Shown in pieces: positions 48,520 to 57,384 of a stretch of DNA of 64,000 nucleotides. The stretch covers positions 1-64,000 of the forward strand of contig NZ_JABSNK010000011.1 in NCBI RefSeq assembly GCF_013294005.1, written 5' to 3'. The translations under genes were made by a program, and so were the position numbers. This stretch comes from Flavobacterium gelidicaeli. GTDB lineage: Bacteria > Bacteroidota > Bacteroidia > Flavobacteriales > Flavobacteriaceae. The notes below the pieces were generated by a model. The model was not told where the DNA came from and did no database searches. It saw only the letters and a list, made by a program, of their open reading frames with translations. The first letter of the stretch is position 1. Every line of letters begins with the position of its first letter.

Positions 48520-49185
48520 TTACTCTTTAACTAAAATTATTGTCGCTTTAAATCCAGTACCTAGGTTCCATTGACTAGCAGATATTAATCCTCCTTTGTC
48601 ATCATAAACCTTAAATTCAGCGGTATTAGGCCCTGAGCTTCCTTGATTTAAAGCTTCAAAGTCAATTTTATTGAACCCTTTTTGTAATTCAATCTCAAAT
48701 CCTTTAAACTCACTATCAAGATTCACTTGGTACTGAATCACTTTGTCATTTAGATATACTCTAATTTGATCCCCATCAACATACGCGGCATCACGATACA
48801 ATACTTTTGCCGTTGTTGAATTTGTTTTAAAATCACCAAGATTTTGATTCTTTCTATAAACAATAGCTTCCGGATTGTCTTCTTTCTTATTTAATTTCTC
48901 TACAATAGCATCGCCTGGGTTTACAAAATCGTTTTTAGGAGTCATCGTCATTTGAGCGGGTTTTCCTATTTGAAAATTAGTACTTGGCGGTGTAAAAGGA
49001 TCTGGTTTTTTAAAAACATTGGGCGCTACAATAACCGGAGGTTCATTAGTTGGCGGAATCGTTTTTTTAGCCTTATAACCATTATCAACTGGTGGAATAG
49101 CTTTAAATTTACTGCTAAACTCGTTCTGAGAATACCCCATTGCGGTTGTACCTATTAGTAGAATTAAAAAAAGTATTCTTTTCAT
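48520..49185 (-). CDS. Secreted protein of unknown function, Pro-rich
   Basis: 221 aa. Signal peptide (1-20, ending YSQ). A Pro/Lys-rich stretch (about 30-80) leads to a C-terminal beta-sandwich-like region with YVDGDQIRVYLNDKVIQYQVNLDSEFKGFEIELQ. No named family recognised; the C-terminal half looks like a carbohydrate- or ligand-binding sandwich, by inspection only. Convergent with the lipoprotein gene at 47985. Confidence 0.55.
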   Translation of the reverse strand: MKRILFLILLIGTTAMGYSQNEFSSKFKAIPPVDNGYKAKKTIPPTNEPPVIVAPNVFKKPDPFTPPSTNFQIGKPAQMTMTPKNDFVNPGDAIVEKLNKKEDNPEAIVYRKNQNLGDFKTNSTTAKVLYRDAAYVDGDQIRVYLNDKVIQYQVNLDSEFKGFEIELQKGFNKIDFEALNQGSSGPNTAEFKVYDDKGGLISASQWNLGTGFKATIILVKE

Positions 49186-49455
49186 GATGCTTTATATTGA
49201 ATGGTATTGAACTATTTTTTTTTAAAAATAAAAAACCAAAATTATATATCAACAAATCCACATATAATTTAACTTACTATTATAACAGTCTTTTTTAGTG
49301 ATTATTATTCCCTGATTGTAAAGTCAAGCTAAATAATGCCATTAAATCAACCAGCAGAATAACAAATCGTTGTTGTTTTTTTCCTAAATTGCAAAAAATA
49401 TACCAAAATTGTTTTTGAATCAATTTGCTTTAAAAATAAGCTAAAATAAAACACA

Positions 49456-49839
49456 ATGAAAAGAGAAAACATACTTACTGGATCACCCTGGGAAGACAAA
49501 ATGGGTTATTGCCGTGCTGTAAGGATCGGCAACATTGTAGAAGTTTCTGGAACAGTTGCTATTGTTGACAATGACAAAGTAAAAGCTACTGATGCCTATG
49601 CACAAACTTTAAATATCATGGAACGAGTAGCTGTAGTTCTTGAAGATTTAAACGTAAGCATGAAAGATGTCATTAGAACAAGAATCTTCACAACAGATAT
49701 TACTAGTTTTGAGGCTGTCGCCAAAGCGCATTCTGTCTACTTTAAAGACATCAAACCTACAACAGGTTTTTACGAAGTAAGTAAATTAATTGCACCCGAA
49801 TATCTTGTAGAAATAGAATTCACGGCAGTAATAGCATAA
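49456..49839 (+). CDS. RidA/YjgF-family protein
   Basis: 127 aa. Trimeric YjgF/RidA fold: GSPWEDKMGYCRAVRIGNIVEVSGTVA, then VLEDLNVSMKDVIRTRIFTTD with the conserved Arg. RidA deaminates reactive enamine/imine intermediates from amino acid metabolism. Subgroup resembles the aldolase/chorismate-mutase-like branch rather than archetypal RidA. Precedes the ClC gene by 66 nt. Confidence 0.85.
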   Translation: MKRENILTGSPWEDKMGYCRAVRIGNIVEVSGTVAIVDNDKVKATDAYAQTLNIMERVAVVLEDLNVSMKDVIRTRIFTTDITSFEAVAKAHSVYFKDIKPTTGFYEVSKLIAPEYLVEIEFTAVIA

Positions 49840-49905
49840 AAACAATATAAAGGATTGTAAATACTCCTTTAAAATAACAAGATTACAATTCTTGTAAACT
49901 AACAA

Positions 49906-51162
49906 ATGAATTTACTTAAAATAAAAAACACCCTTTTATCGGTCTTTAAATGGCTGCTTATTTGTGCATTGATAGGCTTTTTCTCAGGATCAGCATCTGC
50001 TTTTTTACTTGTTTCGCTTGAGTGGGCGGCAACAATTAGAGCCAATACTATTTGGATTATTTGGCTGCTGCCAATAGCTGGTTTACTGATAGGTTTGAGC
50101 TACTATTATTATGGAGCAGTTGCTGTAAGAGGCAATAATTTACTCTTAGAAGAATACGATAAGCCAAAAGCAAAAATTCCTTTTATAATGGCACCTTTAG
50201 TGCTTTTTGGAACGATTGCAACACATCTTTTTGGAGGTTCAGCAGGTCGAGAAGGAACTGCTGTACAAATGGGAGGCGCGATAGCAGACCAATTCACATC
50301 TCTTTTTAAACTAGACGGAGCCGAAAGAAAAACAATTATCATATTAGGAATTAGTGCTGGTTTTGCTTCAGTATTTGGAACACCTTTAGCAGGTGCAATT
50401 TTTGCCTTAGAAGTAGTGTATTTTAGCAAAATCACTCTTAAAAGTACTATTCTATCTTTTATAGTTGCCTATTTTGCTTATTACACGGTCGACATTTGGC
50501 AGGTAAAGCACACACATTATGCTATTCCTAATGTACCTGATTTTAATTTTGAAATACTTCTTTGGATTATTCCAGTAAGTATCCTATTTGGTTTAGCTGC
50601 AATGTTATTTTCACGAAGTACGCATTATTGGGGTGCATTATTCACTAAAAAAATAAAATATGCACCATTACGACCTTTTATAGGAGGGACCGTTTTAGCG
50701 TTTACTATTTACTTTATAGGAACTACAAAATATATTGGACTCGGAGTACCTATGATTGTTGAGTCTTTTTCTACTCCAAGCAACTATTATGATTTTTTAC
50801 TAAAAATTCTTTTTACAGGGTTTACTTTGGGCGCAGGATTTAAGGGTGGCGAGGTCACACCGCTGTTTTTCATTGGAGCCACATTAGGAAGCGCCTTGTC
50901 ATTATTTATTCCGTTGCCTATTGCATTATTAGCTGGAATGGGGTTTGTAGCAGTTTTTTCTGGAGCCACACACACTCCTATTGCCTGCACAGTTATGGGA
51001 CTCGAACTATTCGGGATTCAATCAGGTATCTACATAGGAACCGCTTGTTTTATTGCCTATTTGTCCTCTGGATCTGTAGGTATTTACCATGCTCAGATAG
51101 TTAAAGGCGCTAAATACCATTTATACGAAAAAATTAAAAGAAAAAAATTAGACCTTTTTTAA
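49906..51162 (+). CDS. ClC-family chloride channel or transporter
   Basis: 418 aa, about ten membrane helices. Conserved motifs: GGSAGREGTAVQMGG, with the gating Glu116 in GREG; GISAGFASVFGTPLAGAIFALEV; GFKGGEVTPLFFIGATLG. A short basic tail (KIKRKKLDLF), no CBS domains. Gating Glu is conserved, so the proton-coupled exchange mode is possible; the internal proton-transfer site was not assessed. 69 nt ahead of nrnA. Confidence 0.92.
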   Translation: MNLLKIKNTLLSVFKWLLICALIGFFSGSASAFLLVSLEWAATIRANTIWIIWLLPIAGLLIGLSYYYYGAVAVRGNNLLLEEYDKPKAKIPFIMAPLVLFGTIATHLFGGSAGREGTAVQMGGAIADQFTSLFKLDGAERKTIIILGISAGFASVFGTPLAGAIFALEVVYFSKITLKSTILSFIVAYFAYYTVDIWQVKHTHYAIPNVPDFNFEILLWIIPVSILFGLAAMLFSRSTHYWGALFTKKIKYAPLRPFIGGTVLAFTIYFIGTTKYIGLGVPMIVESFSTPSNYYDFLLKILFTGFTLGAGFKGGEVTPLFFIGATLGSALSLFIPLPIALLAGMGFVAVFSGATHTPIACTVMGLELFGIQSGIYIGTACFIAYLSSGSVGIYHAQIVKGAKYHLYEKIKRKKLDLF

Positions 51163-51231
51163 CGCTAAAAAAAGGGTTTTATTTACAAATGAATTCCAAC
51201 TTTACATTAAAAAAATGTAATTTCGCACACT

Positions 51232-52239
51232 ATGAAAATACAAGACATTGAAGCTATCGCGTTGCTACTGGCAACACCAAAAAAAATTGTTATCATCCCT
51301 CACAGAAGCCCTGATGGTGATGCCATGGGGTCAACCTTAGGATTATACCACTTTTTATCAAAATACAATCACGAAGCAGTTGTGATTGCTCCCAATGAAT
51401 TTCCAGATTTCTTGGCTTGGTTACCAGGTTCAGAAACAGTTAAAATATTTGAAAAAGACAAAGAAAACTGCACTAAAATATTACAAGAAGCTGATTTAGT
51501 TTTTACTCTTGACTTTAATGCTTTTCACCGCGTAGGTAACGAAATGGAGAAAGTATTAACCGAGTTAAAATCAACATACATTATGATTGATCATCATCAA
51601 AAACCTGATGATTATGCGGCTTACACTTATTCAAACACTGGTTTTGGATCTACTTGTGAAATGCTATATAACTTCATTAATTTTTTAGGTAAGAAAGACG
51701 CTATTGATAAAACTATTGGTACTTGTATTTACACAGGAATCCTTACTGACTCTGGCTCTTTTCGTTTTCCAGGAACAACTGGTAATACCCATCGCATTGT
51801 AGCTGAATTAATAGATTTAGGTGTTGAAAATACTAAAATCCCAAATTTACTGTTTGAGAATAGTTCCTATCAAAGATTACAATTATTGGGACGAGCACTT
51901 CAAAACATGAAAGTACTTGCTCATCATAATACTTCATACACGACACTTACCCAAGAAGAATTAAATTCTTTTGAATATGTAAAAGGAGATACTGAAGGAA
52001 TTGTAAATTATGGTTTGAGTATAAAAGGAATTGTTTTTACAGCAATTTTCATTGAAAATACCGATGAAAAAATAATCAAAATATCGTTCCGTTCACAAGG
52101 AGATTTTGATGTAAATCAATTTGCAAGAGATCATTTTAATGGTGGTGGACATCGCAATGCTGCAGGCGGAAGATCAGAAGTTTCTATGGAAGAAACTATT
52201 GTTAAATTTGAAAATTTAGTAGCACATCTAACAATATAG
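51232..52239 (+). CDS. nrnA: Bifunctional oligoribonuclease/PAP phosphatase NrnA
   Basis: 335 aa. DHH/DHHA1 phosphoesterase: PHRSPDGDAMGS metal motif, the DHH triad in IMIDHHQKP, and C-terminal GGGHRNAAGGR. Degrades short RNA oligonucleotides and dephosphorylates pAp. Ends 3 nt before gldI, so it is co-transcribed with gliding and folding genes. Confidence 0.93.
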   Translation: MKIQDIEAIALLLATPKKIVIIPHRSPDGDAMGSTLGLYHFLSKYNHEAVVIAPNEFPDFLAWLPGSETVKIFEKDKENCTKILQEADLVFTLDFNAFHRVGNEMEKVLTELKSTYIMIDHHQKPDDYAAYTYSNTGFGSTCEMLYNFINFLGKKDAIDKTIGTCIYTGILTDSGSFRFPGTTGNTHRIVAELIDLGVENTKIPNLLFENSSYQRLQLLGRALQNMKVLAHHNTSYTTLTQEELNSFEYVKGDTEGIVNYGLSIKGIVFTAIFIENTDEKIIKISFRSQGDFDVNQFARDHFNGGGHRNAAGGRSEVSMEETIVKFENLVAHLTI

Positions 52240-52242
52240 TAC

Positions 52243-52941
52243 ATGAAATTTAAATCATCAATTGCAATTACAATACTTTTAGTACTCATCGTATCTAGCT
52301 GTAAACAACATCAGGAAGCAAGAAGACCTATCTCACATTCTTCAGGAGCTTTTATGAAAAAATCAATCATAAGAAATAAAAAGTTGGTTGCTTCAGAGGA
52401 GGATTTGATAAAAGAGGTAATGAAAAATAGTCCTCAAGTAACTTATTTATCATCAGCAAAAGGATATTGGTATTCTTACGATACCAAAAACACATTAGAT
52501 ACACTAACACCAATGAAAGGTGACGTTGCTTATTTTGATTACGAAATAAAAGATTTACAAGGCAATGTTATTTATTCTGATCTTGAATTAAGACCACAAA
52601 CTTATTATGTTGACAAGCAAGAAATAATGATGGGATTAAGAGACGGTATAAAATTAATGCATAAAACTGAGAAAGTAAACTTTTTATTTCCTTCACACAT
52701 GGGATATGGCTATCACGGTGATGATAAAAAAATAGGAACAAATCAACCATTAATAGTCACTGTAACTTTAAACGATTTCAAACCCGAAGCTAGTGCTAAG
52801 AAAAAAACAGTAGAAAAAACGGTTATTGCTCCTAATACTGCTACTCCTTCAGTAAAAAAAACTATTAATGAAATAACTATAAAACCTACAGTTACCCCAA
52901 AAAAAACTACTACAAACCAACCCAAAGACACTTTAAAATAA
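52243..52941 (+). CDS. gldI: Gliding motility-associated FKBP-type PPIase lipoprotein GldI
   Basis: 232 aa. Lipobox VSSC (Cys20). A FKBP-type PPIase domain about 84-182: GDVAYFDYEIKDLQGNVIYSD, MMGLRDGIKLMHKTEKVNFLFPSHMGYGYHGDD. C-terminal Lys/Thr-rich tail from about 185. GldI is required for gliding in Flavobacterium johnsoniae and for folding of motility/T9SS components; the lipoprotein plus FKBP layout and position after nrnA support this name. Several usual FKBP active-site residues look replaced, as in known GldI. Confidence 0.88.
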   Translation: MKFKSSIAITILLVLIVSSCKQHQEARRPISHSSGAFMKKSIIRNKKLVASEEDLIKEVMKNSPQVTYLSSAKGYWYSYDTKNTLDTLTPMKGDVAYFDYEIKDLQGNVIYSDLELRPQTYYVDKQEIMMGLRDGIKLMHKTEKVNFLFPSHMGYGYHGDDKKIGTNQPLIVTVTLNDFKPEASAKKKTVEKTVIAPNTATPSVKKTINEITIKPTVTPKKTTTNQPKDTLK

Positions 52942-52958
52942 GTTAATATTTTTTAGAT

Positions 52959-54083
52959 ATGAAAAAAAGAATCCTATTTGTATTACTCGCAATCGTTAGT
53001 TTATCTTCTTGTAAAGATGATAACAGCAACCTTCCTGATGGTCTTTATGCAAAATTAGAAACTAGTAAAGGAGAAATCATTGTTGCTTTAGATTATAAAA
53101 GAGCCCCTATTACTGTGGCTAACTTTGTTACTCTTGCTGAAGGTAAAAATGACTTTGTTACCAATAACAATCTTAAAGGAAAGCCCTTTTTTGATGGTTT
53201 AAAATTTCACCGTGTTATTAACGATTTCATGATACAATCTGGTGATCCTCTTGGAACGGGATCTGGTGATGGAGGTTATAAATTTAAAGATGAATTCTCT
53301 GACTTAAGATTTGATAAAGGTGGCGTTCTAGCTATGGCTAATAACGGTCCTGAAACAAACAGCAGTCAGTTTTTTATTACACATGTTTCAACACCTTGGT
53401 TAGATGGTAAGCACACTATCTTTGGTCATGTTGTAGAAAAAGGTATGGAAGTAGTTAATAAAATTCAACAAAATGACTACATCAATAAAGTAACAATTAT
53501 CAGAAATGGTGAGGCGGCAAAAAAATTCAATGCCGTAAAAACATTTTACGATTACTTCTCTGTTGAATCAGAAAATCAAAAGAAAAAATTAGCTGCTGAT
53601 GCAGAAAATAAAAAAGTTTACGACGAGAAATATAAAGACGTTCGTGAAGACAAAGTAAAGTATTTTAATGCCTTAAAAAGCAAAGTTTCAAAAACTTCTA
53701 CGGGTCTTCAATATGTAATTACTAAAAAAACAGCTAATAAAAAACCACCCAAAGGAACACAAGTATTCATTCATTATGCTGGATTCCTAGAAGATGGCCA
53801 ACTTTTTGATAGTAGTATTGAAAATGTAGCGAGAACTTTTGGAAAATTCGATCAAAATAGAGCTGCTCAAAATGGATACCAACCAATTGCTTTTCAAGCG
53901 GGACGTAAAGAAGGTATGATCCCTGGTTTTATTGAAGGATTAGAAAAATTATCTTATGGCGAAAAAGCAATATTATTTATTCCTGCACATTTAGCTTACG
54001 GTGCTGGTGGCGCTGGTGATGTTATTCCGCCTAATGCTAATATTATATTTGAAATAGAATTGATGGAAGTGACTCCACAATAA
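52959..54083 (+). CDS. Cyclophilin-FKBP fusion peptidyl-prolyl isomerase, lipoprotein
   Basis: 374 aa. Lipobox SSSC (Cys18) followed by KDDNSN, like the reported Bacteroidetes surface export signal. Cyclophilin domain about 28-190 with [35 protein letters not shown] and [14 protein letters not shown], then a Lys/Glu-rich linker (about 195-240) and an FKBP domain about 250-372 with [38 protein letters not shown] and [14 protein letters not shown]. 17 nt after gldI. Paralogue of the next gene. Confidence 0.9.
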   Translation: MKKRILFVLLAIVSLSSCKDDNSNLPDGLYAKLETSKGEIIVALDYKRAPITVANFVTLAEGKNDFVTNNNLKGKPFFDGLKFHRVINDFMIQSGDPLGTGSGDGGYKFKDEFSDLRFDKGGVLAMANNGPETNSSQFFITHVSTPWLDGKHTIFGHVVEKGMEVVNKIQQNDYINKVTIIRNGEAAKKFNAVKTFYDYFSVESENQKKKLAADAENKKVYDEKYKDVREDKVKYFNALKSKVSKTSTGLQYVITKKTANKKPPKGTQVFIHYAGFLEDGQLFDSSIENVARTFGKFDQNRAAQNGYQPIAFQAGRKEGMIPGFIEGLEKLSYGEKAILFIPAHLAYGAGGAGDVIPPNANIIFEIELMEVTPQ

Positions 54084-54114
54084 ATTAGAATTAATTATTT
54101 TTAAACTCATAATA

Positions 54115-55323
54115 ATGAAATTAAGATTATTAGGTCTTGTATTTTTAGCAATAGTAAATATGCAAGCACAGGTTACAAAAAAAGTAGCTACAGGTAAAGC
54201 AGCTACTAATTCAGTTGTAAAAAACGAGAAAGATGCTGATGGTATTTTTGCAACAATTTCTACTAATAAAGGAGATATTTTACTTGTTTTAGAATATCAA
54301 AAAGCACCTATTACTGTAGCTAACTTCATCTCTTTAGCCGAAGGAAAAAACATTTTTGTTACTGATGCTAAATTAAAAAACAAACCGTTTTATGATGGTT
54401 TAAAATTTCATCGTGTTATTAACGACTTTATGATTCAAACTGGAGATCCTCAAGGAAACGGAACCGGTGGATCAGGATATGCTTTTAAAGACGAATTTAC
54501 TGATTTAAAATTCGATAAAGGTGGAATTCTTGCTATGGCAAATTCAGGACCTGCAAGTAACTCCAGTCAATTTTTCATTACGCACAAAGACACGCCATGG
54601 CTAGACAATCGCCATACTATTTTTGGTCATGTTATAAGCGGAATGGATGTTGTTAATAAAATTTTGCAAAATGATGTAATGACTAAAGTTACCATTACGC
54701 GCAAAGGCTCTCTTGCTAGAAAATTTGATGCTCCTAAAGTTTTTGAAACTTACTTTAACAACAAAGCAGAAGATGCAAAAAAAGAAGCGGTATTAGAACA
54801 AGAAAAACAAAAGAAAGAAGCAGCACTTGAACTTGAAAAAGAAAAAGCTTATAAGGAAAAATTCGCTCCTGTAGTTGCGGCAAAGTTAGCTTACTTTACT
54901 ACTACTAAAACTAGCGCAACAACAACTGATTCAGGGTTGACATATAAAATCATCCAAAAAGGAACAGGAGTCAAACCAGTAGACGGAAATACTTTTTACT
55001 TTCATTACGCAGGTTACTTTGAAGACGGAAACTTATTTGACAGTAGTTATGAAGATGTAAACAAAACTTACGGAAAGTTTGACGAAAAAAGAGCCGCATT
55101 AAACGGTTACAATGCTTTCCCTTTTCAAGCTGGACGTAAGGAAGGCATGATCCCTGGTTTTATAGAAGCATTAAGCTTAATGTCTTACGGAGATAAATTA
55201 ATCGCTTTTATTCCTGCTAAATTAGCATATGGAGAAAGAGGCGCTGGAGGTGTAATTCCCCCTAATGCAGATTTGATTTTTGAATTAGAGCTATTTGATA
55301 AACAACCCGCTCCTAAACAATAA
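54115..55323 (+). CDS. Cyclophilin-FKBP fusion peptidyl-prolyl isomerase, secreted
   Basis: 402 aa. Signal peptide (1-18, ending MQAQ) instead of a lipobox, so soluble periplasmic or secreted rather than anchored. Same layout as its neighbour: cyclophilin (about 40-205), Lys/Glu/Ala coiled-coil linker (about 215-255), FKBP (about 275-396; [33 protein letters not shown]). Product of tandem duplication 31 nt downstream of it. Followed by a terminator. Confidence 0.9.
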   Translation: MKLRLLGLVFLAIVNMQAQVTKKVATGKAATNSVVKNEKDADGIFATISTNKGDILLVLEYQKAPITVANFISLAEGKNIFVTDAKLKNKPFYDGLKFHRVINDFMIQTGDPQGNGTGGSGYAFKDEFTDLKFDKGGILAMANSGPASNSSQFFITHKDTPWLDNRHTIFGHVISGMDVVNKILQNDVMTKVTITRKGSLARKFDAPKVFETYFNNKAEDAKKEAVLEQEKQKKEAALELEKEKAYKEKFAPVVAAKLAYFTTTKTSATTTDSGLTYKIIQKGTGVKPVDGNTFYFHYAGYFEDGNLFDSSYEDVNKTYGKFDEKRAALNGYNAFPFQAGRKEGMIPGFIEALSLMSYGDKLIAFIPAKLAYGERGAGGVIPPNADLIFELELFDKQPAPKQ

Positions 55324-55345
55324 CTGTCTTTTACTACTATATAAA

Positions 55346-55380
55346 AAACCCGATATGTATCTTTGCATATCGGGTTTCTT
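55346..55380 (+). terminator. Intrinsic terminator of the nrnA-gldI-PPIase operon
   Basis: 12-bp stem AAACCCGATATG/CATATCGGGTTT, 8-nt loop that happens to read TATCTTTG, then TTTCTTG. Confidence 0.8.
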
Positions 55381-55453
55381 GTTACTGATTATTTAGTAGT
55401 AAACTGATTAATGTTTTAATACGTTACTATTTATAGAACATTCTAATTTTAAG

Positions 55454-55497
55454 TTTGAACGGAGTCGAAACCACTAGTGCATCTCGACTGCTCATGA
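55454..55497. repeat. Short imperfect inverted repeat, possible dispersed element
   Basis: TTGAACGGAGTCGAAAC, 7-nt centre, then GCATCTCGACTGCTCATGA. The two arms pair imperfectly (GAGCAGTCGA type). I recall similar GAGC..AGTCGA palindromes between genes in flavobacterial genomes; single copy in this window. Confidence 0.35.
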
Positions 55498-55539
55498 TTT
55501 GATAAAAATTAAGTTGTATTAGAATTAGTATAACTTTAA

Positions 55540-55980
55540 TTATTTTTTACTGAATTTCCAGTCAAATTGATCTTTATCATTGATGATAGCACCAATTTCG
55601 AATTTCACAACCTCATCAAATTCAGTTTGTAAAATAAACCAGTTGTCTTCATTAAAATAATTTTCAAAAGTATCAAACTCTTCTTGTGTGAATTTAGCAA
55701 CACCTTTTCTAGACAGTTCTTTCTTAATTTCTTTGATTTGTTTTCCAATAACTTTATTATCGAATAATTCTAAATCAGGGCTTGAAGCAACCATGTAACC
55801 TAGCTTAAGCTCCTCTTCTTGATAAAATGTTAATCGGATTTTTTGTGCATTGTAAGCAAAAATAACATTATCATCTTCATCTTTATAATTTCTATCTGGC
55901 TTACCATAAACAGCAATTACATCGTTTTGCTTCATTCCGAAAATGAGTTTATCTATTCCGTTTTTTAAATTTATTTTCAT
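55540..55980 (-). CDS. Small cytoplasmic protein, BamE-like turn motif
   Basis: 146 aa, no signal peptide. An opening GIDKLIFGMKQNDVIAVYGKPD is reminiscent of the SmpA/BamE-type GMxxxDVxxxLGxP turn, and the rest is charged and beta/alpha mixed, ending DQFDWKFSKK. No family recognised; the similarity may be superficial. Isolated on the minus strand between the PPIase terminator and the GNAT gene. Confidence 0.55.
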   Translation of the reverse strand: MKINLKNGIDKLIFGMKQNDVIAVYGKPDRNYKDEDDNVIFAYNAQKIRLTFYQEEELKLGYMVASSPDLELFDNKVIGKQIKEIKKELSRKGVAKFTQEEFDTFENYFNEDNWFILQTEFDEVVKFEIGAIINDKDQFDWKFSKK

Positions 55981-56173
55981 CTTTTGCTTTTTGTTTTTCT
56001 AATTTTGTTTTATTCAACACCCCAAATACAATTGTATTTTCTATTAAAAGCTGAGTCAATTACTCGACTGCAAAGTTCGTAAAGTTTTTCACAAATACGA
56101 TATATAATTAATCAAATAATCACTGTATGATGGTACTACAAATATAGTTTTGAAAAAGGATTTGTTAAAATGC

Positions 56174-56773
56174 TTATACTAATGAAGCTTTTAATTTTTG
56201 CTTTACTGACTCAAACCAATCCTTTTTTAAAATACTGAGTACAATACTATCACGTCTTATTTCGCTACCATGAGTAGGCATGTGATTGCGCAACACTCCT
56301 TCAACTACACATCCAATGCTTTTCATTGCAGCAATACTTCTAGTATTACTATTATCTGCTCTAAACTCCACTCTTTCCATATTTAAGCTCTCGAAAGCAT
56401 ATTGTAGTAATAAAAACTTACAGTGTTTATTTAAACCTGTTCCTCTAAATTGTTCTCCATACCAAGTAAAACCTAAAAGCAATGTTTTATACTGAAAATT
56501 AATGTCATAAAACCGCGTGCTTCCTGCGTAGGAATTTGTTCTTTTATCAAAAACAATAAAAGGAAACTCACTTTCATTGTCTCTTCCTTGTACAGCTGAT
56601 TTTAAATATTGTGTTAAATTTTCTTTTCCGTTTGCTCTAACTAAAGAATAAAACCACGTATCAGGTTCGTTTATAGAAAAAGGAAGCAGATTATCAAAGT
56701 CGGTTTCTTGAAGCGGACGTAGTATAACCACATCGTCCTCAAGAATAGTGTTTTGCATGAAATTAAAATCCAT
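56174..56773 (-). CDS. GNAT-family N-acetyltransferase (RimJ/RimL-like)
   Basis: 199 aa. Acetyl-CoA-dependent acetyltransferase fold: VILRPLQETDFDNLLPFS, YGEQFRGTGLNKHCKFLLLQYAFESL, where GEQFRGTGLN is the acetyl-CoA phosphate loop, and RVEFRADNSNTRSIAAMKSIG at the conserved C-terminal half. Substrate unknown; the RimJ/RimL group acetylates ribosomal protein N-termini or small amines. Monocistronic. Confidence 0.87.
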   Translation of the reverse strand: MDFNFMQNTILEDDVVILRPLQETDFDNLLPFSINEPDTWFYSLVRANGKENLTQYLKSAVQGRDNESEFPFIVFDKRTNSYAGSTRFYDINFQYKTLLLGFTWYGEQFRGTGLNKHCKFLLLQYAFESLNMERVEFRADNSNTRSIAAMKSIGCVVEGVLRNHMPTHGSEIRRDSIVLSILKKDWFESVKQKLKASLV

Positions 56774-56827
56774 TTTATATATTGTTTAGTTTTACAATAA
56801 TACTCATTTTTATCAATAGCATTAAAG

Positions 56828-56880
56828 AAAAAAAGGGACACTAAAGGAATAAATTACTTTATTCCTTTAGTGTCCCTTTC
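56828..56880 (-). terminator. Intrinsic terminator downstream of the small gene after purM
   Basis: An unusually long perfect stem of 22 bp (56832-56853 with 56858-56879) with a TTAC loop and T-run on the minus strand, 18 nt after the stop. Confidence 0.88.
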
Positions 56881-56897
56881 TATATAAATAAAACTAA

Positions 56898-57254
56898 CTA
56901 TTCGCTCATTTCATCATATCGTTCTGGAACTTGTGGATCGTATAAAGGACATTTAAATTCGTCCATGATATCTACCAATTTGTCCATTGTTTTGCCTTCA
57001 GTTCCATAACAATCAATCTGTATACTTTGCGGTGTAGTTCTCACATGAAATGCACCTACTCCAGCTGTATTTTTCCAACTCGTATCATCTACTTTTTCCC
57101 ATTTAGAAAAAACAGAAGCTATTCTATTTAAAATTACTTGAACAGGTAGTGCTTCTAAACCTTCAATTGTAGGTTCGACTTCTAATGCTTGATAAACCTC
57201 TTGATGATTGAGATAAACTCCTTCAAGGTATTTCCAAAAAAGTAATTCGTACAT
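56898..57254 (-). CDS. Conserved hypothetical protein downstream of purM
   Basis: 118 aa, no signal or membrane segment. Contains a central DDTSWKNTAGVGAFHVRTTPQSIQIDCYGTEG segment and an acidic C-terminus. I do not recognise a family. It lies 130 nt after purM on the same strand, with structured repeat copy 3 (opposite strand) between them, and is closed by a strong terminator; probably an operon partner of purM or a stand-alone gene. Confidence 0.55.
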   Translation of the reverse strand: MYELLFWKYLEGVYLNHQEVYQALEVEPTIEGLEALPVQVILNRIASVFSKWEKVDDTSWKNTAGVGAFHVRTTPQSIQIDCYGTEGKTMDKLVDIMDEFKCPLYDPQVPERYDEMSE

Positions 57255-57267
57255 GGGTTTTATTTTT

Positions 57268-57368
57268 TAGCCCCGGTAGTAGCGGCATCCTTTTTATCTT
57301 GAATATTTTTCAGGATTCTGAAACATATTCAAGATAAAAAGATATAGCGTATAACGGGATTAGCTCCT
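57268..57368 (+). repeat. Dispersed structured repeat, copy 3
   Basis: TAGCCCCGGTAGTAGCGGCATCC, then a long near-perfect inverted repeat (TTTTTATCTTGAATAT with ATATTCAAGATAAAAA) and ATATAGCGTATAACGGGATTAGCTCCT. Ends match copies 1 and 2. It lies between purM and the small minus-strand gene and is on the opposite strand to them. Confidence 0.65.
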
Positions 57369-57384
57369 AAAAATATAGCTGTTA

